From positions 243,005 to 290,504 of the forward strand of contig JAQGDQ010000119.1 of NCBI GenBank assembly GCA_030141605.1: a stretch of DNA of 47,500 nucleotides. Reading direction: 5' to 3'. Positions 39,501-47,500 of this stretch are shown here, one piece after another (the stretch's first letter is position 1; each line of letters opens with the position of its first letter). The stretch is from Tubiluchus corallicola. Taxonomy: Eukaryota; Priapulida; Priapulimorpha; Priapulimorphida; Tubiluchidae. Below the pieces are notes generated by a model. It had not been told where the DNA came from, searched no databases, and saw nothing but the letters and a program-made list of their open reading frames with translations. The translations under genes were made by a program, and so were the position numbers.

Positions 39501-40645
39501 AGTTCATTACGTTGGTCTCTTCTTTTTAGCGTACATTCTTCTGTTTAGTCGCATTTGGTTTAAAGCATTTATTGTATGCTCATTCCATTCATGGTAATTT
39601 TAAAGCCATATTACAAATAATTATTACCAGGTCACTGATTATCACTTACTCGATGTGTTTGATAGAATCACCACTAGGTGGCGACATGTGTATAGGCAGT
39701 TTCAAGGTCTCCATTTCATTCATATCCAGGTGTAGATAATCTCCGTGCAAGCTGGGAATGATAAGCAGCATTTTTGTACACTTCCTTGATGTTACCATGA
39801 GGCCTTTGCCGTCTATAACCATCCAGTGCCTATTAGAACAGCAATAACAAAAATAATGATTCATCTATGCATGATACGGCACTAGTATTTGATTATAAGT
39901 GCTTATAACTTTCAGTTTTCTTAAGGGCTGGCTGACTTACAGGGTCAACTGTTTTTACACTATTCAAAATGTTACTGAGGTATAATGCGTGCGAAAAGCT
40001 GGTTCAAGACAATATGAATAACAGTTAGTGTAGTTAGTATCGTGGTTGCAGTTGTAGTCGTGATTACAGCTACCTATTAGCTTTAGTAACTTATTTATGG
40101 CTCTACTCATAGTTGTAGTTGTAGCAGTAGTTATAATGTAGTTACAGTTAAAGTTACAATTTCATTTAGAATCGTTACAGTTATAATAACTACAGTATAG
40201 TTACCTTTACAGTCAGAGTTATAGCCATAGCTGTAGTTATAGTTATAGTTATAGTTATAGTATAGTCATAGTCATAGTTATAGTTATAGTTGTATTTTAT
40301 AGTAATTGTTATGGAAACTTATTTGTAGTTATAGTTATAGGCACAGTCGTAGTCGTAGTCATAGTTGTAGTTACAGTTCACATAGAGTTAAATAGCCTAA
40401 TTAGTAATTTACCTATCACGAAGCTTTCCATGCCTCAGTCCAATTTCTTCTGCATTTGCTGCTTCTACTTCTATCCCTCTGCATGATTTCACGGGATATA
40501 CGTAAATTTTTTCAATTTTTCCAACTTGCTGGAATTTCTTCTTTCGTTGCATTAACTTTCTGTAAGCATATACGCCAACCAACCCCACGAAAAGAGTTAG
40601 GGTTGTTCCAGCTATGACTGATATAGTGAAATTGCTCTGGCCCAT
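36582..40645 (-). CDS. mARC-like MOSC-domain molybdoenzyme, gene D, diverged (6 exons, 334 aa)
   Basis: Exons are 40645-40413, 39829-39650, 38867-38690, 38160-38017, 36970-36834 and 36714-36582; the 1005 coding bases end at TAA with the same intron phases as A-C. Features are a hydrophobic anchor (about 7-27), [12 protein letters not shown] in the N-terminal barrel, HWMVID in exon 2, DGADCGEEAANW in exon 3 and RYRPNILI in exon 4. Cys267 in IRCVVPSFNPETG should be the molybdenum ligand. After it, the CVD found in A-C is replaced by SFN, and the C-terminal VGDP becomes VKDP. In exon 4 the ESVDDFA-type stretch becomes ESIEDLE. It is clearly homologous but the most diverged member, perhaps with a shifted substrate range. 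The exon 5-exon 6 intron is short (119 bp). Confidence 0.92.
40130..40385. repeat. Degenerate (AGTTAT)n-like array in gene D intron 1
   Basis: Many ATAGTTATAG, GTAGTTACAG and GTCATAG variants, most regular at about 40200-40290 and 40325-40380. The array ends about 28 bp from the exon 1 splice donor (exon edge at 40413). Confidence 0.85.
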
Positions 40646-42169
40646 ACTACACGTAGATTTTTTTCAATATTCAACTTTGCACATAATTCTTAACGTTGTT
40701 CTGAAACAATAACTATCCAACTAGTATTACAGGTCACTTGTTTCACAATTGGAACGTTCAGATGATAATAAATTATTGGCCACCATCTGAGTGCGCGTTT
40801 GTGTGCACACTGCTGCTTTAAACGGCTGCTACCATCTTGCTCACAAAACGAGTCTATTCAGGTTAAAAAGCACCCAGGAACGGGTTAAGCAAATAAACAC
40901 ATTAACATATACAAGGTCGAATGCTGTCTTGCCTGCTGACAGCACACAATATGCTGCTACTATAAAAAGCGTCTAAACCCTTAAAGAGGTCCAGTTTTAA
41001 ACTATAGCTAAAATGATCTAATGTATAAAATATTGAAAGCAAACTTAATTGTTTTCTTAACAGCGACTTACCTGAAAGAATCATTGGCACGGAAGTTTAA
41101 TGTTACGCTCGCGCCCAGTTACGTGCATTTCGCCATTTGTTATGTAATGTATTTAATTTGATCATGTATTTGTTCATAAAGCGCTCTTCCAATAAATTTT
41201 TTCAAAGGCGATATGCAATTGAAAAAATCTAGCTAAAAATACTAAAAAACTATAATACAATTTGATCTATCTATAAAACACAAAAAAGTCTTCAAAACAG
41301 GCGTGTCTTATACATTAAAATATTGCTTAGAAAGATGAGTTTTTCATTTCTAACTTAAAAAACTTAAAATTTGTGCTAGTTCTAATTTCAATTGTTAGCT
41401 ATATTTAGATGAACACAGCGCCTGCAGCTCGGAAATTCGTTGCGCAAAAACAGGTGTTATACCTCTCAGTTCAGTTGTGATGTAGTGCATGCGTTCAAGA
41501 GCTCATTCGCTAGCACAGCGATAAAATTTAAATTCCTAAACTTAGAATTTGCTGAGTTTTTGTATATCACACTGAATGTTGTTAGTAGCACTACTTCCAT
41601 TTTCGCAAACACGTCAAGACTTTCATCAACACGTTTGTGCTGATAAAAATAATGTTCAATTGTGGGGTCATCACTCACTACACTAATTGGCTGTTGATTA
41701 AATTTTAAACCCAGAGTTTTATTTAATTATCAGAAAACCTTTGACAAAACTATAGGTGTTAAAATATGTATTTTTGTCGTTCTTCAAAACGAGTTAGGAT
41801 ATGAAAAATCATCCAGTTTTCCTTTATCTTTGGAAGTGAATTAACACCAAGTTCAACATTGTCATAGTTAAAAATAAAGCGAGTCGAGTGCTACGACGAT
41901 CGTCAAAAATGACTTTTCACTTTTGCACATAATTTTTTTTCAAGTGTCCTTGTAATACTTTGCCTAGTTTTTCTCAATGACAAATTCGTGGCATCTATCT
42001 ATACTTCCTATCTATCTACTATCTGTATAGCCTAGAGGCAAACAGAAACCATTCGACAATTAACCCGGAGAATAGAGACATTTCAAAAAGCCTGTGTATT
42101 GCGGGATAACATAGCCACGAGTGCGCAATCCATCAAATGGTTTATAATAGGAGTGTACTAAGTTTACGA

Positions 42170-42685
42170 ACTCATTTTAAGGGAAGAGACAAGTCACTTA
42201 AGTATGTTGGGTTTATTTTACTGTTATCACTTAAACTTAGAAAAAAATGTGACAAAGAAATCTGCAAAAAAGACGCCTATACACACAGCATAAGTTAAAT
42301 ATAAGTTAAATTATACTGCCACTGTATAGAAATCTTCAGGTGCGGTGGCAACCGCCATTCACTGGAAAATTACGACGTAATTGGTGGATTTCGTGACTTC
42401 TCGTAAGCGCATTGTGACTTTCCCAAAGCCCGCGCTGCTTAGGCAAATTTAGACTTCTGCGGCTTACTTAATGTTCTTGCAAAAAATGCCACAACATGAC
42501 CTATCTAATTTTTCATAAAAACTTACTATGCTTTTGACAGAAGTTGACAGTGCGCTACTTTTCCTCAGCGGATGAACGACGTCATTGGTGGAAGAACGTG
42601 CGCTCAAAATGGGAACGCCCAAACATGAAATAATCGGGACTTCATCGTGATTTTACTAAATACACGAGGTGCTTTTTACGCTTTT
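42170..42685 (-). mobile_element. Interspersed repeat, copy 2 (inverted partner at 30911-31335)
   Basis: The reverse complement aligns with 30911-31335 over its whole length, with many substitutions and indels. Its ends, near TTAGTAAAATCACGATGAAG and CTCTTCCCTTAAAATGAG, are degraded versions of the CACTTTAAAG ends of copy 1. There is no coding capacity. Confidence 0.7.
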
Positions 42686-42879
42686 ATTACAAAATTCTTC
42701 TAACATTTTTCGCAAATATTGAAATAAGCATAGCGTACCAGAAGGTTTGGCCTTTCTTGTAACAAATAATAGATACATCGCAAGCCGCGTTTAGCCCCGC
42801 CCAACTTGATGACGTAACACACATTCTCACAAGCTCCCTCCCTGTAAGTGCTTATAGCATGTAAATAAATGAAAAACAT

Positions 42880-43200
42880 GGAAAAATTTGGCACTAGAAA
42901 GTTTGGGGCGTACAGGTAAAACTTGGTCCTAGTAACTTTGGTACGAAGAAATTTTGAAACCGGGAAAAGTTCCTGCTGGGAACTTTTAGTACAGCGAAAT
43001 TTTACCACTAAATTGGGTACAAGAAAAGGTGGTACTGGGAGGACTTAATATAGTACTGGCAAGGGTTGGCAAACATTTTTAGTACAAGTAAATCTGGTAC
43101 AAGGTAAAAATGGTACGGAACTGGTTTGGTACTAGAAAAGTTTAATTGGTGCTAGGAAAATATAATACAGACAAAATATGGTACAAGGAAAGCATTTTTT
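42880..43200. repeat. Degenerate short minisatellite built on TTTGGTAC..GAAAA
   Basis: Units of about 15-20 bp recur, such as TTTGGTACTAGAAAAG, TTTGGCACTAGAAAG, TATGGTACAAGGAAA and ATCTGGTACAAGGTAAA. The spacing is irregular. The minus-strand ORF at 42700-43008, rich in VPNF/KF motifs, is a by-product. Confidence 0.7.
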
Positions 43201-44337
43201 GTAAAATCTACAAAATGATCATACGTTTAAGATCATATTAGGCATTACGAATGATCAGTTATAAGGACTTATATGAGCAGTATTAGGCTTTAAACAATAT
43301 AAGTTAAATACCCCAGAAAAACTGTGAATAACATATAACAGGTCTGCCAAATACTGGATATTCAGCCGTAATAAATACTAATGCAATAGTAGATTTGGCA
43401 ATCCCTTGTAACAGCATAAAAGCTTATAGGAAACTAATTACCTTGGTACAGAGAGCGTTTTTATTAATTTAACGGCTCAGCTCATGTTGTCTACCTAGTT
43501 GGGAGAGATTTTTTCAGCTGCTGATTTCTTTAAATTTTTTGGTTTGGAGAAACTCAAAAATCTGACTGGTTCGAGTCCTTCCAGGCACCGTACGTCTACA
43601 TAACATTATCCAAGAATAATGTTTCACCACTATAATTTCTCTCTACTATTGCTAGACAAATTTTAGTTCCAGAAATCTTGTATGGCTGGAGAAAATAAAA
43701 GTAATGATAATAATACCCACTAGATCTTAACTCTCGCTGTATATTTCAATGCCATTTCTGCACGAGTTTGTGATCCGCTTTTGTTGCGCAACTCAGATGG
43801 TGGAGGAGGCAAGCAAAGGGGAGAGCTAATTGGCTGTTACGAGGGGAGGCCCGCTGGTTGATTAATGTTTTGCGATCTATGTATTGGTTAGGGGATAACC
43901 TTCCAATTACGAGGGTATGCCCTTTATATCTGAATACAGTTGTTTTTCACACTGTTGGCACTGTAAAACACTGAAAGAACTATAAGTTCATGGGTTAGCG
44001 TGAGGTTTTTAGATAACCAGGATTTAATTTGTATTGCAGCAGGCTGATACCAAATGAAGCTACTCTAATAGTTTTTCTGGAAGGAAATGGCGTTAGAATG
44101 GGGAGAATGTAATCTAATTTTAATTAATGAAGCAATAAGAATTCTTGAAGTAAAAAGTTTCAATATAGAAGTGTTTTCTTTCATAGGGTAGCTGAGGTTA
44201 ACTACAAGATTTTAGAATCCAGTTAAGTTATAATGCAAAGTCTGCTTGTCCAGTCAACAGAGGGCGCCACCATGATATCGCTGAATAGATCAATTTATAT
44301 CATTGGAAAGGCGCTTCAGTAGAGCTTCAACATACTG

Positions 44338-44545
44338 AAAGAATGAATGAAAGAAGGAATGAGGAAAAAAGATGGCAGGAACGAATAAACGAATGAACCA
44401 ATGAATGAATCAACAAATGATAGAATGCATGAATAAAAATATTCATAAGGGAGTGACTGAAGGGGTGTGTGTTGGCTGAATGAGCATGCGAGCAAACAAA
44501 CGAATGAAGGAACAAATAAACAAACAACAAAAAGAACGAATGAAA
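44338..44545. repeat. Degenerate (GAAT)n tract
   Basis: GAAT, GAAC, CAAA and AATG units with many substitutions. Ser/His/Phe-rich minus-strand frames come from it. Confidence 0.75.
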
Positions 44546-44699
44546 TATGTTCTTGTAGCAGCACTTTTCGTTACATTATTTTTGTCCAGAAATAAACTTT
44601 CTGATAAAAGTGCAACCAATGAAATGGCATATTTCGCTATTTGTGTTTTTAAATTTTAAATGCCTTCCTTCTTTCTTTACTTATCCGTAATCTTGCCTA

Positions 44700-44743
44700 C
44701 TTATTTATTTACTTACTTACTTGCTTGCTTGATTGCTTACTTG

Positions 44744-44777
<34 letters not shown>

Positions 44778-44782
44778 TCTTA

Positions 44783-44823
<41 letters not shown>

Positions 44824-45144
44824 CTACCTACCTACCTACCTACCTACCTACCTACCTACCTACCTACCTACCTACCTACCTACCTACCTACCTACCTACC
44901 TACCTACCTACCTACCTACCTACCTACCTTCCTACCTACTTACCAGTTAGCTACCTATCAACTTACCTGCCTATTTACTAATTGACTAACTGACCGACCG
45001 ACTTTACTTACTCACTTACCCACCTACCTACCTAGCTACCTACCTACTTATTTGCTTACTTTCAAACTTATGCAAGTTAACTAGTAATAATTAGAATGAC
45101 AGGCGTTCATGTTCTGCACTGAAACTGGCTCTAGCGTGATGTAA
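44700..45144. repeat. (ACTT)n-(ACCT)n array plus unique core, copy 2
   Basis: ACTT units (about 44710-44821) pass into ACCT units (about 44821-44937) and then degenerate copies to about 45060. The core at 45099-45144 is the reverse complement of 35551-35599. Seen on the minus strand the order is core then (GTAG)n, the same as copy 1. Confidence 0.85.
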
Positions 45145-46959
45145 GGACAGTGAAAATTCTGTTTAAGTCGCCATATTGATCACCACATTTTGAATTAACA
45201 ACCCATGTAGAACGATGTTTAGCTACTTTAATCAGATATTAAACACTGAAGTTAATTTATGACGGTCAGGTTTGCACAAGCAATTTGCTTTACCTAATGG
45301 ACTTTTCTGCTTGACAAACGAAAACACTCAATGGTTTTATTGTCAACGTAAAATAAGTTAGATAAATTGCCATAACACTAACATGTTACACATGGACTGT
45401 ATGTATTTCTAAGCATTTCATGTTTAAACAGTAGTCTAAATTATATGTGCAAAAGTAAATGAAAGAAAGTTTTTTCTATAGAAGTAAGCTGTTAGCTGAA
45501 AATGTGTAAGTTGTAAACCTGAGTGACTGGTAAACTCAAGTCATATAAATTTACTGAACACAAAGCGCGTTCTTGTTCTTCAAGACTGCATTAGACTCGT
45601 GTAAGTAAACCATTTCTTCAACCTTTCAGTGTGCGGCGCTTCTGATCTCAGAATAAATGATTTACACATGAAAGTGATCATAAACAATCTTACAATAAAT
45701 AAATTGCCTTAAAGTAACTAAAGTTTCATTAAACAGTAAGTAAACAGTGTGAGTGTGAGCAAGTGCTTCAAAATTTCTTCCAAATTGCTGAGTTTGAGCT
45801 AAGTGCTATGCTAGGTAAAGTGCAACTTAGTGTTTTCAATTTCAAGTGATTACTAATAGAAAATGTAGACAAAGCTGCATGCATTTTGAAATGTAATGTT
45901 TGTAGTGTATGTTGTACCTGCTATTAACAAGAAAAAGAAACCTTTAAAAATTAAAAACTAAAAACCTCTTCTGTGAAACATGACTGTATTCGTCATCTAA
46001 ATAAGCTCGTCTCAGTGCAAGTAAACACCACAAAACTGTGTAAGCTGCTTTACTTAAGTTGCGGTTCCAGAAAAATGCTTCAATAGATGGTTACAGTGTG
46101 AAATCTTTACCAAGCAAGGAAAATAATAATTTCAACAGAATTTACACATGTGTTGTTTAAACACACGCGTAAATACAAAACAGCGACGAACAGATTTTCT
46201 TATATTTCTGTAAAATTTAACCACATAAGTTGAAAGTCAAAAAGTACAAAAAAGTTGAACTTTTTTATATTTAAAACAGGAATGTTAGGAATGCAAGCTT
46301 TCTTCGCTTTTTAAAGTAGTTTTTATTATTTTAATAGTTTTCATTTTACCTTGTATTGTAGTTTTGTTCGGTCATTAATTACCGAAATAATTTAACATAA
46401 GCTTGTATTAGTAGACGATCCAATTCCTAGGAAATTGCTTTTCAGAAAAATACCTTTGACAACCAGCCAATGCCGTTCACTTGTTCCCTTCCCTTTCCCC
46501 GTCCTCATCACCCACGTTCATCGATCAAACACCTGACTAATGGAGTTGCAATAATTCGGGGGGGGGGAGAGGAGGCCACACGAATTGCAGTGTTTACCCT
46601 TGCGCAGGCCTCCTACCCACATGTATTGGTAGATTTACTACTATCGTGTAAATTTGTTGCTATGTGTTATGATTATATGCGGGAAAATAACGATATATAA
46701 TAATACAATACAATACTTCTGACCAATTAGTGACCAAGTAATTTTGACCAATTAGCTTCAAAACTAATATATGTATGTTACATTGGTTAAGGATCAAAAC
46801 TAATATACGTTTCGTTAGAGTAGTACACGTTACATGGTACATGTTATTTGCCTGCTTTCTTGTTGTAAGATCGTGCTTTAGTGGCATCTATAACAGATGC
46901 AAAACGAAGCATGTGAAGTATGATACCAGTTATTGTTGCTGTGAAAATTATCATAACAA

Positions 46960-47110
46960 TTTTCTGTAAACAACGAGATGCTGTCATTTATGAGAATATT
47001 TCACCCTCTCCTGTCTGCAGCTAACAAAGCTCTTCTACTCTTAAAGATTTAGGTTGATGTTGTTGAGCATCTTTATTTAATGTTGGTGTCCAGCTGGTTT
47101 ATGTCAGCTG
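46960..47110 (+). repeat. Interspersed repeat, copy 2 (inverted partner at 20748-20900)
   Basis: It contains GCTCTTCTACTCTTAAAGA (about 47030-47048), then GTTGTTGAGCATCTTTAT. These match, in order, the reverse complement of 20748-20830. The class is unknown. Confidence 0.55.
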
Positions 47111-47500
47111 ATTTTTTTGCAAGGCTTTAAAGCCTCTTCCAGGCGACTATTTCTGGTGTTTCGATCACTTGGGGATCTGTGAGATGTCATAAATACCATG
47201 TTATTCTTCGTTGTCTGACTTTTGTGTTTCTTTTGTTATAGTGCATAATTCTTTATTTTTATGAATGGTCACCTTATCTTTAAAAGCTTCATAGGAGACG
47301 TCTGTAATACGCGTCAATTTGCTTTTCTTGAGCCATCGTTAAACGTCATGTTTCGCTGTTGCACATAAAATAATATGCTGGCAATGTTTGCATTAAATGG
47401 CCGAAGTACGTACATCGTGTATTAAGACTTTATTTCGTACAATGATCAATCTACTAACTTAGTGCAAATCACCGAACTCAATAAAGTTTACGCTTACGCT

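Larger units (their letters stand above)
40646..47500. other. Region upstream of gene D, no gene seen
   Basis: It must include the gene D promoter close to 40646, but no clear core element stands out. The rest holds an interspersed repeat (42170-42685), a degenerate minisatellite (42880-43200), a degenerate GAAT tract (44338-44545), tetranucleotide arrays (44700-45060), a repeat shared with gene B intron 4 (46960-47110), and a short G run (46557-46567). Between these, 40700-42100, 43200-44330 and 45200-46950 show nothing recognisable. Confidence 0.5.

Noticed and set aside
42700-43008. 102-residue minus-strand ORF with VPNF-like motifs
   Set aside because: It lies over the degenerate TTTGGTAC repeat and shows no domain.
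43488-43590. Possible tRNA or tRNA-derived SINE (GGTTCGAGTCC box at 43568-43578)
   Set aside because: The B box is perfect and an A-box-like TAGTTGGGAGAG lies upstream, but no cloverleaf or paired acceptor stem can be drawn.
44660-44985. Tyr-Leu-Thr/Pro repeat ORFs in two or three frames
   Set aside because: They are frames through the ACTT/ACCT array.

Overview
This window looks like intron-rich, AT-rich DNA from a marine-type invertebrate metazoan. The signs are canonical GT..AG introns, tandem animal mARC (MOSC-domain) genes, a BAF-like gene, CR1/L2-type non-LTR retrotransposons, a TTAGGG-type interstitial repeat, and unusually many long tri-, tetra- and pentanucleotide arrays. I cannot name the species; a mollusc or another lophotrochozoan, or an invertebrate deuterostome, are guesses only.

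Layout. 1-6723: two copies of one non-LTR retrotransposon joined head to head, with both 3' tails (TAC repeats) pointing outward. The minus-strand copy has an intact 1218-residue ORF2 whose N-terminus is multi-pass membrane-like and is followed by a 2A-like motif; it also keeps the 3' part of ORF1. The plus-strand copy is 5'-truncated and frameshifted. 6724-10904: gene-free, with two degenerate minisatellites and a long TAG/TTG array. 10905-40645: a head-to-tail cluster on the minus strand of four complete six-exon mARC-like genes, called here A (10905-16189), B (18270-25894), C (26960-31670) and D (36582-40645). Remnants of a fifth gene, E (about 34134-34846), lie between C and D. 40646-47500: no recognisable gene; it holds interspersed repeats and arrays.

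I reconstructed all four mARC genes exon by exon. Each has exon phases that close exactly: introns fall at phase 2, 2, 0, 0, 2, exon 4 is always 144 nt, and exon 3 is 172 or 178 nt. The predicted products are 332, 329, 330 and 334 residues, close to the usual mARC length of about 335. Each has an N-terminal membrane anchor, a MOSC N-terminal barrel, and the Cys expected to bind the molybdenum cofactor. They are therefore candidate outer-mitochondrial-membrane reductases of N-hydroxylated substrates working with cytochrome b5 and its reductase. D is the most diverged, and E resembles D.

Inside intron 4 of gene B, on the opposite strand, sits a two-exon gene (21304-22412) for a 121-residue BAF-like (barrier-to-autointegration factor) protein. 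It has an unusual hydrophobic C-terminal extension. Introns and intergenic DNA also carry several short inverted-repeat (MITE-like) elements, pairs of interspersed repeats in inverted orientation, and 3' fragments of at least two other non-LTR elements. One of those fragments lies within about 20 bp of gene B's stop codon.
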